Of a DNA stretch of 64,000 nt, positions 54,213 through 63,635 are shown piece by piece (position 1 is the stretch's first letter; every line of letters begins with the position of its first letter). The notes beneath the pieces were generated by a model, which saw only the letters and a list, made by a program, of their open reading frames with translations, was not told the DNA's origin and made no database searches. The position numbers and the translations under genes were made by a program. Source of the stretch: Kofleriaceae bacterium (GTDB taxonomy: Bacteria; Myxococcota_A; Polyangia; Haliangiales; Haliangiaceae); assembly GCA_018057825.1 (NCBI GenBank), contig JAGPCY010000022.1, positions 62,001-126,000 on the forward strand, written 5' to 3'.

Positions 54213-55421
54213 ATGTCTCGACGTAGTGCGCTGTACGCCGTCGCCCTCCTTCTGGTTCACGCATGGGCCGTCGCGCCGGCCGATGCGCAAGCGCGCCATG
54301 AGTCCGCCAGCGCTCCGACCGCGATCGACTTTGCGGGCGCGCTTCGGCTGGCGGCGCAGGCCCCCGATCTGCGCGCCGCCGCCGCCGCCGAGCCCACCTG
54401 GCGGGCGCGGGTTGGCGCGCCCCACCGACCGACCCTGCGGGCGACCGCCGGGCCGGGGTGGGCCGACGCCCAGGCCGTCGTCGAGGTCGACGTCACCGCG
54501 TCCTGGACGCCGCGCCGGGCTGACGCCAGCCGGGCCGCGGCCCGCGCCGCCATCGCCGCGACCGCGGCCGCCACGAGCGTCGAGCGCCGCGAGCGTCGCG
54601 CGGTCGCCGCCGAGCGCTGGCTCGCGGTGTGGTCGGCGCAAGCGCGCCAGGCCCTCCACGGCGAGGAGCTGGCGCGGGCTCGCCGATTGGTCGAGCTGGC
54701 CGAGCGCGGTCGTGTCCAGGGCGTCGCGACCCGGGTCGACCAGGCGACGGCGGTGGCCTACCAGCTCGAGGTCGAGGCCGAGGCCCTGACGCTCGAGGGC
54801 GACGTGGTCGACGCCGGCTACGCGCTGGCCGCGGCGCTCGGCGACGCGCCGCCGCAACCGCGCGCCGCGCGCGGACCGCTGCCCCAGCTCGAGGTCGACG
54901 GCGCGCCGGTGTCGGCGCGCGCCGCGGCCGAACGCGCCGAGGCCGAGGCCGCCCACCTGGCCGCGACGGCCGCGCGCCGCGCCTCGGGGCGGCAGCTCGA
55001 GGTCGGCGCCCGGGTCGAGCTCGGCCCGGCGACCCGCGCGGGGCTGCTGGTCGTCGGGATCACTTGGCCGGGGGGCGATCGCGGCGCCGTCGACGCCGCC
55101 GCGGCCGAGGCGCGGGCCGCGCTGCTCGAACGCCGCGCCGAGGTCAGCGCTCGCGCCGAGGCGGTGGCCCAGGCGCGGCGCCAGCACGAGGTCGAGCACG
55201 CCCGGGCGGTGGTCGCGGTCGAGGACCGCCGGGTCGCGGCCCTGGCCGAGCAGGTCGCGGCGCTCGACGCGGCGCTCCTCGCCGGCGAGGTCGTGATGGC
55301 CGACGTGATCGTCGCCGAGCGGGGCCTGGCGCGCGCGCGCGCCGCGGCGATCGCGGCGCGGGTCGCCGCCGCCGCGGCCGAGATCGAGCGGGCGCTGGGC
55401 GCCGGTTGGGAGGGCCCGTGA
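54213..55421 (+). CDS. TolC/CusC-like outer membrane factor
   Basis: A 402-residue precursor with signal peptide (ALYAVALLLVHAWAVAPADA). It is dominated by long Ala/Glu/Arg-rich helices with the two-fold repeat of outer-membrane factors (SWTPRRADASRAAARAAIAATAAA and EALLERRAEVSARAEAVAQARRQ). Short strands lie between them (VTASWTPRR, LLVVGITWPGGDRG) that would form the barrel. The pattern VQGVATRVDQATAVAYQLEVE is family-like. It is shorter than TolC (~470). It is first in the efflux operon and overlaps the adaptor gene by four bases (GTGA). Confidence 0.75.
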   Translation: MSRRSALYAVALLLVHAWAVAPADAQARHESASAPTAIDFAGALRLAAQAPDLRAAAAAEPTWRARVGAPHRPTLRATAGPGWADAQAVVEVDVTASWTPRRADASRAAARAAIAATAAATSVERRERRAVAAERWLAVWSAQARQALHGEELARARRLVELAERGRVQGVATRVDQATAVAYQLEVEAEALTLEGDVVDAGYALAAALGDAPPQPRAARGPLPQLEVDGAPVSARAAAERAEAEAAHLAATAARRASGRQLEVGARVELGPATRAGLLVVGITWPGGDRGAVDAAAAEARAALLERRAEVSARAEAVAQARRQHEVEHARAVVAVEDRRVAALAEQVAALDAALLAGEVVMADVIVAERGLARARAAAIAARVAAAAAEIERALGAGWEGP

Positions 55422-56269
55422 GCTGGCCGGTCCGCGGGCTGGTGGCCGTCGCGCTGCTCGCCGGTTGCGGAGAGCGCGCGCCATCGCCGTCGCCGGCCGC
55501 GCCGGCCGCGACCCCGTCGAGCGCTGTCGTCGCCCCGGCCCGCGCGACCGAGGTCGCGCCGGGGGCGGTCGCGATCGGCCCGGCGGCCGAGGCTATCGCC
55601 GAGGTGGTGCGCGACGCCGACGGCGTGGCGGCGATCGCCGCGCCCGCCGACGCGCGGATCGAGCGCGTCCACGTCCGACCCGGCGATCGGGTCGCGGCCG
55701 GCGCCGCGGTCGCGACCGTGGTGCTGCCGACGATCGCGATCGAGGCCGCGAGGGTGGCTGGCGCCGACCTCCGCCTGGGGCCGCTGGTCGCGCGTCGCGA
55801 CGCGCTGGTTCGCTCGCTGGCGGACGGCCTGGCCCGCGCCGCCGACCTCGCCGAGGTCGAGGCGACCCTGGCCGAGGTCCGCGCCGAGCGCGCGGTCGCG
55901 CTGGCCGCCGTGCGGGCCGCCGGCCCCGGGGACCGCGTCGGCGGTGGCCGCGTCGTGTTGCGGGCGCCGATCGCCGGCGTGGTGGTCGAGGTCTCGGCCG
56001 CGATCGGTGAGCACCGCGGCCCGGCCGACGGCCCGCTCGCCCGCATCGCCGGCGGCGGTGCGACCCGGGTCGCGGCCCGCTGGGTCGGCGCTCCGCCCGC
56101 TGGACCGGCGCGCTTGCTCCTCGACGACGGCGGCGAGCGCGCGCTGACCGAGGTGGCGGTCGCGCCCAGCCTCGACCCCGACGGCGCGATCGCGGTCTGG
56201 TACGACGTCGTCGGCCCGCCGCTGACGGCGACCGCTCGTGGCCGGGTGGTCATCGGAGCGACGCCATGA
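55418..56269 (+). CDS. RND periplasmic adaptor lipoprotein
   Basis: A 283-residue membrane-fusion protein with a lipobox (VALLAGCG). A lipoyl-like half-motif (IERVHVRPGDRVAAGAAVATVVLP) and its partner (RVVLRAPIAGVVVEVSAAIGEHRGPADGPLARIA) flank a helical hairpin (ARVAGADLRLGPLVARRDALVR...). A short beta-barrel follows. It bridges the inner-membrane pump and outer-membrane factor. GTG overlaps the stop of the upstream gene and its own stop overlaps the pump start (ATGA). It is shorter than CusB (~400), lacking the N- and C-terminal extensions. Confidence 0.88.
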   Translation: MSWPVRGLVAVALLAGCGERAPSPSPAAPAATPSSAVVAPARATEVAPGAVAIGPAAEAIAEVVRDADGVAAIAAPADARIERVHVRPGDRVAAGAAVATVVLPTIAIEAARVAGADLRLGPLVARRDALVRSLADGLARAADLAEVEATLAEVRAERAVALAAVRAAGPGDRVGGGRVVLRAPIAGVVVEVSAAIGEHRGPADGPLARIAGGGATRVAARWVGAPPAGPARLLLDDGGERALTEVAVAPSLDPDGAIAVWYDVVGPPLTATARGRVVIGATP

Positions 56270-59200
56270 TCGCGGAGCTGGCCGCGGCCTCGGTGCGGCA
56301 CCGCAAGGTCGTGCTGGTGGTGTGGATCCTCGCCGCCGCGCTGGCCGCCGCCGCCGCCCTCGGCCTGCGGCTCGATGCGCTGCCCGACGTCACCGGCAAC
56401 CAGGTGCAGGTCCTGACCCGCGCTCCCGGGCTCACGCCCGAGGAGGTCGAGCGCCGCGTGACCCGGCCGATCGAGGCCGCGCTCGGCGGGATGCCGGGCC
56501 TGACCCTGCACCGCAGCACCTCGCGCTACGGCCTGTCGGCGGTGACCGCGGTGTTCGCCGACGACGTCGATCCGTTTCGCGCTCGACAGCTCGTGGCCGA
56601 GAAGCTGACCGCGGTCGCCGGCGCGTTGCCGGCCGGAGTCGATCCGCCGGAGCTCGGGCCGCTGACCGGCGGCCTGGGCGAGATCTACCACCTGATCTTG
56701 CGGTCGCCGTCGCGATCCCCGGCCGAGCTGCTCGACCTGGCGACCTACGAGGTCGCGCCCATCCTGCGCGCGGTGTCCGGCGTGGTCGAGGTCAACACCT
56801 GGGGCGGCGCGCGGCGCCGGTTCGAGGTTCGCGCCGATCCGGTGCGCATGGCGCGGGCCGGCGTCGTGCTGGCCGAGCTGCGCGACGCGGTCGAGCGCGC
56901 GATCGGCGTGGTGCCGGGGGACGCGGTGGCGGCCAACACCGGTCAGCGCCTGATCCGCGGCGACGCCGGGATCGCGCGCGCCGCCGATCTGCTCGACGTG
57001 GTGGTGGCGCGCCGCGGCGACGCCACCGTGCGGGTCCGCGACCTGGGCACGGTCGGTGATGGCGCGGTGCCGCGGATCGGCGCGGCCACCGCCGACGGCG
57101 GCGGCGAGGTCGTCTACCTGATGGCTCAGATGCTGCGCGGCGCGAACGCCCGCGACGTCACCCGAGCGCTGCGCGTGCGCATGCCCGACGTCGAGCGGGT
57201 CCTGCCCGACGATGTCGCCGTCGAGCTGGTCTACGACCGCGCCATCCTGGTCGACGCCACGCTCGGGACCTTGGCCAAGAACCTGATCGAGGGCGGCGCG
57301 CTGGTGATCGCGGTCTTGCTCCTGTCCCTCGGCAGCCTGCGCGCTGGCCTGGTGGTGGCGCTGGCGATCCCGGCGGCGATGCTGGGCGCGGCCGCGGTCA
57401 TGCGGGAGTTCGGCGTCGGCGGCAACCTGATGAGCCTGGGCGCGATCGACTTCGGGCTCTTGGTCGACGGTGCCGTGGTCATGGTCGAGCACACCTTCCA
57501 CGTCCGCGGTCGCGATCCCACGGCGCCCCTGGCCGAGCAGGTCGAGGGCGCGGTGCGCGAGGTCGCCCGTCCGGTGTTCGCTGCGGTGCTGGTGATCGTC
57601 TTGGTCTACGTCCCGGTGCTGGCCCTGACCGGCGTCGAGGGCAAGCTGTACCGACCGATGGCGATCACGGTGGTCTTGGCGCTGGTGGTCGCGCTGGTGT
57701 TCTCCTTGACCTTGGTGCCGGCGGCGTTGGCCAGCGGCGCCGCGCGCCGTCTGCCGGCCCGGGATCCCATCGTGATCCGCTTGCTCGATGCGGTCTACGG
57801 CTGGCTTCTGCCGCGCGTGACCGCCCGGCCGGTCGCGGTGGCCGCGGCGGCGATCGCGGCGCTGATCGCGGCCGGCGCGCTGTTCGCGCGGGCTGGCGTG
57901 GCCTTGACCCCCGAGCTCGACGAGGGCGACCTGGTGGTCCAGACCACCCGCGCCCCCGACCTGCGCGTCGACGAGGCGGTCGCCGCGGCCACGCGCATGG
58001 AGGCCGCGCTGCGCGCGCGGGTCCCCGAGATCCGTCAGATCGTGTCGCGCCTGGGCAGCCCGGCGATCGCGACCGACACCATGGGCCTCGATCAGGCCGA
58101 CGTATTCGTCGGACTGCACCCGCGCGCGCGGTGGCGCCCGGGCGTCGATCGCGCCGGCCTGATCGCCGAGATGCAGGCGGTGATCGACCTGGCCACGCCG
58201 GGCAGCGAGCCGGCCTTCACCCAGCCGATCCAGATGCGCTTCAACGAGCTGCTCGGCGGCTCGTCGACCGACGTCGCGCTGGCCGTGGTCGGCGACGATC
58301 TCGCCGCGCTGTGGCAGGTCGCGCGCGCGCTGACCGCCGCCCTGGCTGGCGTGCGCGGGGTGGTCGACGCCCGGATCTTGGCGCCACCCGAGGTCGGCGT
58401 GATCGACGTGCGCCCCTCGCCCTTGGCCGCGGCCCGAGTTGGGCTGTCGAGCGGCGACGTCCTCGACGCGGTGGCCGCGCTGCGGCTCGGGCTCCCGGCG
58501 GGGGTCGCCTACGTCGGCGCGCGCGCGGTGCCGGTGGTCGTGACGTTGGGGGCCGCCCCGCCGACCGCTGATGGTGTCGCCGCGGCGCGCCTGCCGGCGC
58601 CCGGTGGCCTGACGGTGGCGCTGCGCGACGTCGCCGCGGTCGAGGCCCGGACCGCCGCCGGCATGATCGCCCACGAAGAGGGCAAGCGCCGGCTGGTGAT
58701 CGGTTGGAACGTCCGCGGTCGCGACCTCGGCGGCGCGCTGGCCGACGCGCGGGCCCGGGTCGACGCGGTGGCGCTGCCGGCCGGGATCCGCCTGGCCTGG
58801 GGTGGTCAGTACCAGGCGCTCGAGGAGGCCAAGGCCCGGTTGGCCCTGGTCGTCCCGGCGGTCCTGGTCTTGATCCTGGTCGTCTTGGGCCTCACCTTCG
58901 GCCACGTGCGGCCTGCGTTGATCGTGTTCGGCCACGTCCCGTTCGCCGGGGTCGGCGGCATCGCGGCGTTGACCGCGCGGGGCCTGCCGCTCTCGGTGGC
59001 CGCCGCGGTCGGCTTCATCGCGCTGTCGGGCATCGCGGTCATGAACGGCGTCGTGCTCATGGCCGAGATCCGGCGACGCGAGGCGCTGGGCGAAGCGCCC
59101 GGGCCGGCCGCCCACGGCGCGGCCCTGGCGCGCTGTCGGCCGGTCAGCATGACCGCGATGGTGGCGGCGCTGGGCTTCGTGCCGATGGCGCTGGCGTCGG

Positions 59201-59334
59201 GCGTCGGCGCCGAGGTCCAGCGGCCGTTGGCGACGGTGGTGGTCGGCGGCCTGGTGTCGTCGACGACCCTGACCCTGCTGGTGCTGCCGACCTTGTACCC
59301 GCTGCTGGTCGGTCGCCGGGCGAGGGCGGCGTGA
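56266..59334 (+). CDS. Heavy-metal efflux RND pump (CzcA/CusA type)
   Basis: A 1022-residue HME-RND transporter, slightly shorter than CzcA/CusA. The N-terminus (DALPDVTGNQVQVLTRAPG, TPEEVERRVTRPIEAALGGMPG) is typical of metal pumps. In TM4 the proton-relay residues are D395, D401 and E408 in GAIDFGLLVDGAVVMVE, matching D402/D408/E415 of CzcA. Two periplasmic porter regions and twelve membrane helices are visible. It exports cations (Cu/Ag or Zn/Co/Cd class cannot be fixed by eye). Coupled on both sides by four-base overlaps. Confidence 0.93.
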   Translation: MIAELAAASVRHRKVVLVVWILAAALAAAAALGLRLDALPDVTGNQVQVLTRAPGLTPEEVERRVTRPIEAALGGMPGLTLHRSTSRYGLSAVTAVFADDVDPFRARQLVAEKLTAVAGALPAGVDPPELGPLTGGLGEIYHLILRSPSRSPAELLDLATYEVAPILRAVSGVVEVNTWGGARRRFEVRADPVRMARAGVVLAELRDAVERAIGVVPGDAVAANTGQRLIRGDAGIARAADLLDVVVARRGDATVRVRDLGTVGDGAVPRIGAATADGGGEVVYLMAQMLRGANARDVTRALRVRMPDVERVLPDDVAVELVYDRAILVDATLGTLAKNLIEGGALVIAVLLLSLGSLRAGLVVALAIPAAMLGAAAVMREFGVGGNLMSLGAIDFGLLVDGAVVMVEHTFHVRGRDPTAPLAEQVEGAVREVARPVFAAVLVIVLVYVPVLALTGVEGKLYRPMAITVVLALVVALVFSLTLVPAALASGAARRLPARDPIVIRLLDAVYGWLLPRVTARPVAVAAAAIAALIAAGALFARAGVALTPELDEGDLVVQTTRAPDLRVDEAVAAATRMEAALRARVPEIRQIVSRLGSPAIATDTMGLDQADVFVGLHPRARWRPGVDRAGLIAEMQAVIDLATPGSEPAFTQPIQMRFNELLGGSSTDVALAVVGDDLAALWQVARALTAALAGVRGVVDARILAPPEVGVIDVRPSPLAAARVGLSSGDVLDAVAALRLGLPAGVAYVGARAVPVVVTLGAAPPTADGVAAARLPAPGGLTVALRDVAAVEARTAAGMIAHEEGKRRLVIGWNVRGRDLGGALADARARVDAVALPAGIRLAWGGQYQALEEAKARLALVVPAVLVLILVVLGLTFGHVRPALIVFGHVPFAGVGGIAALTARGLPLSVAAAVGFIALSGIAVMNGVVLMAEIRRREALGEAPGPAAHGAALARCRPVSMTAMVAALGFVPMALASGVGAEVQRPLATVVVGGLVSSTTLTLLVLPTLYPLLVGRRARAA

Positions 59335-59993
59335 GGATCCTCGTGGTCGAGGACGAGGCTCGCCTGGCGGGCCTGATCGCTCGCGGCCTCGGCGAGGAGG
59401 GCCACCAGGTCACGATCGCGGTCACCGCGGCAGCCGCCACCGCGGCGATCGGGCTGGGCTGGGACGTCGTGATCCTCGACTGGGGACTGCCCGATCAGGA
59501 CGGGGTCACGCTCTTGGCGCGCTGGCGTCGTCGCGGCATCGACGTCCCGGTGCTGATGCTGACCGCCCGCGGGGCCACCGGCGAGCGGGTCACTGGGCTG
59601 CGCGCCGGCGCCGACGACTACCTGATCAAGCCGTTCGACTTCGAGGAGCTGCTCGCGCGCCTCGACGCCGTGACGCGCCGGACGCGGGCGACCGGTCCGG
59701 CTCGGGTCGGGCGCCTGATCCTCGACGAGCGCAGCCGGACCCTAGGCGCCGACGAGCGCGTGGTCGCGCTCAGCCCACGTGAGCTCGACGTGGCGCGGGT
59801 GCTGGTGACGCGGGCCGGCGACGTGATGACGCGCGCCGAGCTGCTGGCCGAGGTGTGGGGCCGCGACTTCGATGGGCCGCCCAACGTGGTCGATGTCTAC
59901 GTCGGCTACCTGCGCGCCAAGCTGCGCGAACTCGATGAGCCCGCTGTCATCGAGACGGTCCGCGGGCTCGGCTATCGCCTGGTGGCGCGGTGA
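59331..59993 (+). CDS. OmpR/PhoB-type response regulator of the efflux operon
   Basis: A 220-residue DNA-binding regulator. Receiver 1-118 has D50 (DVVILDWGLPDQDG), T79-region LMLTAR and K100 (YLIKPFD). A winged-helix domain (~125-220) has the recognition helix region PPNVVDVYVGYLRAKL and ends [16 protein letters not shown] overlaps the pump gene stop. It is expected to bind near the operon promoter; candidate dyads lie at 54124-54172. Confidence 0.93.
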   Translation: MRILVVEDEARLAGLIARGLGEEGHQVTIAVTAAAATAAIGLGWDVVILDWGLPDQDGVTLLARWRRRGIDVPVLMLTARGATGERVTGLRAGADDYLIKPFDFEELLARLDAVTRRTRATGPARVGRLILDERSRTLGADERVVALSPRELDVARVLVTRAGDVMTRAELLAEVWGRDFDGPPNVVDVYVGYLRAKLRELDEPAVIETVRGLGYRLVAR

Positions 59994-61339
59994 CGGTGCG
60001 GCGTCGCCTGGTGCTGTTCGGCGCAGTGCTGCCGGTCGCGGCCCTGCTGCTGGTCGCGACGATCGCCGGCCTGCTGCTGGCCGCGCGCCTGCGCCGCGAG
60101 ATCGATCAGCACCTCACCGCCCAGGCCGCGGTCGAGAGCGTCGGGCTGTTCGACGGGCCTGATGGTCGGCCGCACCTCCACGCCCACGCGTCGCCGCTGG
60201 CCGCGGATCTGCGCGACCTGATCCCTGATGGTGCCATCTACGACGACACCGGCGCGCTGGTGACCGTGACCCGGCCCGAGGCCCGGGTGCCGGCGCGCCT
60301 GCAGTCGACCACCGCGATCGGCGCGATGACGCTGGCCGACGCCGATCGCGGCGATGGACCCGTGCGAGAGCTGATCGCCGCGATCGCCAGTCCGAGCGGC
60401 GCGCGCTTCACCTTGTACCTGGCGGTCCCTCGATCCCGGGTGGGGCGGACCATGGCCGGGTACTGGACCGGGGCCGGGCTCGCCGTGGTCGGCGTCGGCG
60501 GGCTTCTGCTCGCGGTCCAGTTGCTCGCCGCTCGGCGCCTGAGCCGACGCATCGCCGGGCTGGCCGCCTACCTGCCGCGGCTGCGCGAGGGCCAGGCCGA
60601 GCCGCCGCCGCCGCCCGATCGCAGCGACGACGAGCTGGCGGCGCTGCGCGACGGCCTCTACGCCGCCGCCGTGGCCCTCGAGGCCCAGCGCGCCCACGAG
60701 CAGACCTGGCTGGCCACCGCCGCCCACGATCTGCGTACGCCGCTCGGGGTCATGCGCACCACGCTCGATCTGGCGCTGCGCCGCCCGCGCGACGCCGGGG
60801 AGCTGCGCGCGGCGCTGGTCGAGGTCGGAGCCGAGGTCGATCGCCTGCGCGCGCTGGCCGACAGCTTGCTCGCCGCCGGGCAGCGCGATCGCCGCCGGGC
60901 CCCGGTGGAGCTGGCAGCGGTCGCGCGCGCCGCCCTGGGCGCGGTGACCGCGGCGGCCGCGGCCCGGGGCGTGGCGCTCGACGCGTCGCTGGCGCCGGTG
61001 GTGGTCGAAGGCGACGCGATCGCGCTGCGCCGCGCGATCGACAACCTCCTGCACAACGCGCTCGGGCACGCACCCACCGGAACGGCGATCGCGATCGCGC
61101 TCACCGGCGATCACGGTCGGGCGCGGCTGGTGATCCGCGATCGCGGTCCGGGCATCCCGAGCGAACGGCGCGAGGAGGTGTTCCACCCCGGCGCGCGCGG
61201 CGCCGACAGCCGTGGCAGCGGCCTTGGGCTGGCGATCGTCCGTCAGATCGTGACGGATCACGGCGGCGAGGTCTGGGTCGGCGACGGCGGCCCGGGCGCT
61301 GAGTTGATCGTCGAGCTGCCGGCGGCCGACGAGGCGTAG
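59990..61339 (+). CDS. Sensor histidine kinase of the efflux operon
   Basis: A 449-residue membrane kinase. Two membrane helices (~8-33 and ~158-181) enclose a ~125-residue periplasmic sensor containing the His cluster PHLHAHASP, which could bind metal. A HAMP-like segment leads to the dimerisation helix with H246 (AAHDLRTPL). The ATP-binding domain shows [28 protein letters not shown] and [16 protein letters not shown] overlaps the response regulator stop. It completes a five-gene, fully overlapping operon and converges with prfC across array 4. Confidence 0.93.
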   Translation: MTVRRRLVLFGAVLPVAALLLVATIAGLLLAARLRREIDQHLTAQAAVESVGLFDGPDGRPHLHAHASPLAADLRDLIPDGAIYDDTGALVTVTRPEARVPARLQSTTAIGAMTLADADRGDGPVRELIAAIASPSGARFTLYLAVPRSRVGRTMAGYWTGAGLAVVGVGGLLLAVQLLAARRLSRRIAGLAAYLPRLREGQAEPPPPPDRSDDELAALRDGLYAAAVALEAQRAHEQTWLATAAHDLRTPLGVMRTTLDLALRRPRDAGELRAALVEVGAEVDRLRALADSLLAAGQRDRRRAPVELAAVARAALGAVTAAAAARGVALDASLAPVVVEGDAIALRRAIDNLLHNALGHAPTGTAIAIALTGDHGRARLVIRDRGPGIPSERREEVFHPGARGADSRGSGLGLAIVRQIVTDHGGEVWVGDGGPGAELIVELPAADEA

Positions 61340-61596
61340 ATGGGGAAGCTCGGGCGGAGGCGGAGGCGGAGGCCGAGACGGAGACCGCGACCGAGGCGGA
61401 GGCCGAGGCCGAGGCCGAGACGGAGACCGAGGCCGAGACCGCGACCGAGACCGAGGCCGAGACCGAGGCGGAGACGGAGACCGAGACCGAGGCCGAGACC
61501 GAGACCGAGGCGGAGACCGAGACCGAGGCCGAGACGGAGACCGAGACCGAGACCGAACCCGAACCCGAACCCGAACCCGAACCCGAGACCGAGGCG
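61340..61596. repeat. Hexanucleotide array 4
   Basis: About 245 bp of GAGGCG, GAGGCC and GAGACC hexamers, ending in five GAACCC units near the prfC stop. The plus strand is purine-rich. It fills the convergent spacer between the kinase and prfC. Confidence 0.95.
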
Positions 61597-63186
61597 CTAG
61601 CGCTGCTGCTCGCGGGTGGCCAGGAGGCGGATGTCGGGCCAGTCGACCTTGACCCGGTTGAGCTGCCAGTCGTTGCGGGCCAGGAACACCGTCGCGCCGC
61701 TGTGATCCTCGGCGGTGTTGTCGCGGTTGCCGTCGGCGAACTTCTTGACCAGTTTGGGGTCGTCGGCCTCGACCCAGCGGGCCCGCTCGAACGACGTGCC
61801 CTCGAAGATCACCGGCAGGTCGTACTCGGTGCGGATGCGGTCGGCCAGGACGTCGAACTGCAGGCCGCCGACCACGCCGACGATCCAGTCCGAGCCGATC
61901 AGCATCTTGAAGGCCTGGGCGGCGCCCTCCTCGGCGAGCTGCTCGAGGGCGCGGCCGAGGTGCTTGGCCTTCATCGGATCGACCGGGCGGACCCGGCGCA
62001 AGAGCTCGGGCGCGAACGACGGGATGCCGGTGAAGCGCAGGACCTCGCCCTCGGTGAGCGCGTCGCCGATGCGCAGGCCGCCGTGGTTGGGCAGGCCGAT
62101 GATGTCTCCGGCCCAGGCCTCCTCCGCCAGCTCGCGGGCGTTGGCCTGGAACAGCATGGCGTTTCCGACCGAGAGGGTCTTCTCGGTGCGCGGGTTGACC
62201 AGCTTCATGCCGCGCGAGAAGTGGCCCGAGGCCAGGCGCACGAAGGCGATGCGGTCGCGGTGCTTGGGATCCATGTTCGCCTGGATCTTGAAGACGAAGC
62301 CCGACACCTTGGGCTCGCCGGGATCGACGGCGCGCTCGACCGCGGGCTGGGGCCGCGGCGGGGGCGCCAGCTCGGCGATGCCGGCCAAGAGCTCGCGGAC
62401 GCCGAAGTTGTTGACCGCCGAGCCGAAGAACACCGGCGTCATGTGGCCCTCGCGGTAGCTCTGCAGGTCGAGCGGCTTGCACAGCCCGCGCACCATCTCG
62501 ACGTCGCCGCGCAGCTTGCCGACCGCGTGCTCGGGCAGGAGCCGGTCGAGCTTGGGATCGCCCAGCCCCTCGCAGACGATCGCCTCCTGGATGTACTCGC
62601 CCTTGCTGCGCTCCATCAGGTGGAGCTGATCGCCGCGCAGGTCGTAGCAGCCCAGGAAGCCCTGGCCCATGCCGATCGGCCAGGTCGCCGGGGTCACGTC
62701 GAGGGCCAGGGTGTGCTCGATCTCGTCGAGGAGCTCGAAGGGATCGCGGCCCTCGCGGTCGAGCTTGTTGATGAACGTGACGATCGGCACGTCGCGCATG
62801 CGACAGACCTCGAACAGCTTCTTGGTCTGGGCCTCGATGCCCTTGGCGGCGTCGATCACCATGACCGCCGAGTCGACCGCGGTCAGGGTCCGGTAGGTGT
62901 CCTCGGAGAAGTCCTGGTGGCCGGGGGTGTCGAGCAGGTTGAAGGTGCGCTCGGCGTAGTCGAAGGTCATGACCGAGGTCGTCACCGAGATGCCGCGCTC
63001 GCGCTCGACCTTCATCCAGTCCGAGGTGGCGCGCCGGCGATCGCCGCGGGCCTTGACCGCGCCGGCGAGCTGGATCGCGCCGCCGAACAAGAGCAGCTTC
63101 TCGGTGAGCGTGGTCTTGCCGGCGTCGGGGTGGGCGATGATCGCGAAGGTTCGTCGGCGCGCGACCTCGGGCGGGAGCTCGGACAT
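61597..63186 (-). CDS. prfC: Peptide chain release factor 3
   Basis: A 529-residue translational GTPase that recycles RF1/RF2 after termination. G1 AHPDAGKTT (18-26), the switch region RRRATSDWMKVERERGISVTTS, G3 DTPGHQDFSEDTYR and G4 NKLDREGRDPFELLDEIE are canonical for RF3. Domains II and III (KIQANMDPKHRDRIAFVRLASG..., FDVLADRIRTEYDL) are complete. The length is the family norm. The start gives MSELPPEVARRRTF. It diverges from the TGA-containing gene across 77 nt. Confidence 0.98.
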   Translation of the reverse strand: MSELPPEVARRRTFAIIAHPDAGKTTLTEKLLLFGGAIQLAGAVKARGDRRRATSDWMKVERERGISVTTSVMTFDYAERTFNLLDTPGHQDFSEDTYRTLTAVDSAVMVIDAAKGIEAQTKKLFEVCRMRDVPIVTFINKLDREGRDPFELLDEIEHTLALDVTPATWPIGMGQGFLGCYDLRGDQLHLMERSKGEYIQEAIVCEGLGDPKLDRLLPEHAVGKLRGDVEMVRGLCKPLDLQSYREGHMTPVFFGSAVNNFGVRELLAGIAELAPPPRPQPAVERAVDPGEPKVSGFVFKIQANMDPKHRDRIAFVRLASGHFSRGMKLVNPRTEKTLSVGNAMLFQANARELAEEAWAGDIIGLPNHGGLRIGDALTEGEVLRFTGIPSFAPELLRRVRPVDPMKAKHLGRALEQLAEEGAAQAFKMLIGSDWIVGVVGGLQFDVLADRIRTEYDLPVIFEGTSFERARWVEADDPKLVKKFADGNRDNTAEDHSGATVFLARNDWQLNRVKVDWPDIRLLATREQQR

Positions 63187-63250
63187 GGCGGCGGACCTTC
63201 CCCGATCGCGGCGGGCGGCGCAAGCCTGTCGCGTCGGACGGCAGGTGCGC

Positions 63251-63256
63251 TAGGAT
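63251..63256 (+). promoter_or_regulatory. TAGGAT: -10-like element or Shine-Dalgarno of the TGA-containing gene
   Basis: TAGGAT ends 7 nt before ATG 63264. It fits TANNNT, and its AGGA core also has ideal Shine-Dalgarno spacing, so the two readings cannot be separated by eye. Confidence 0.4.
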
Positions 63257-63263
63257 GTCTCGC

Positions 63264-63635
63264 ATGGACGCGCGTGCGCCGCTCACGATCGAAGAGGCCG
63301 AGGCCGAGCTCGAGGGCCTGCCGCTGGTGGCGGCGATGGGCGGGTCGATGAACGACATCAAGGCGGTGCGCGCCAAGTGTCTGGCCGCCGGGATCCCGGT
63401 CCTCATGGGCTGCCCTGGCGGCAGTCGCGGTTGAGGGACCAAGACCCACCTCCTCGTCGAGGAGGATGATGTCCCGGCGGTGGCGGCGCTCCTGGCCGCC
63501 GACTGGCAGCACAGCCTAGCGCGCGAGGGCGTGGCCCCGGTCGCGACCGACGGCACCGCGTGCCCGGCGTGTGGATCGACCGGCGAGCTGACCGCCAGCG
63601 GCGAGTGCCCCGACTGCGGGCTGGTGCTGGGGTAG
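63264..63635 (+). CDS. Candidate selenoprotein with in-frame TGA and zinc ribbon
   Basis: Read as one gene of 123 residues with TGA at codon 57 (63432-63434). The part before it (MDARAPLTIEEAEAEL..., KAVRAKCLAAGIPVLMGC) and after it (GTKTHLLVEEDDVPAVAALLAADW) stay in the same frame and keep the strong GC third positions of real genes. The C-terminus is a zinc ribbon (CPACG ... CPDCG), after which TAG ends the gene. A hairpin with bacterial SECIS geometry follows the TGA. The Sec would lie in GGSRGUGTKTH. The first part resembles DUF2007-like putative signal-transducing folds, but this is weak. If selenocysteine is not inserted, it is a recent nonsense pseudogene. Function unknown. Confidence 0.6.
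63435..63475 (+). promoter_or_regulatory. Candidate bacterial SECIS element
   Basis: Directly after TGA, GGGAC (63435-63439) pairs with GTCCC (63471-63475). Inside, CCTCCTC (63449-63455) pairs with GAGGAGG (63459-63465) around the apical loop GTC. The loop begins with G, contains GU and is 21 nt after the TGA, matching known bacterial SECIS rules (G in the first two loop bases, loop 16-37 nt from the TGA). Confidence 0.45.

Noticed and set aside
63432-63434. TGA as an ordinary stop ending a 56-residue gene
   Set aside because: The same frame stays coding-like for 66 more codons with a complete zinc ribbon. Not excluded, but less likely than readthrough or a recent mutation.
59972-63556. 1194-residue minus-strand reading frame over the kinase, array 4 and prfC
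   Set aside because: It overlaps real genes in another frame, is Arg/Pro/Ala-rich, and crosses the repeat; a GC-rich shadow.
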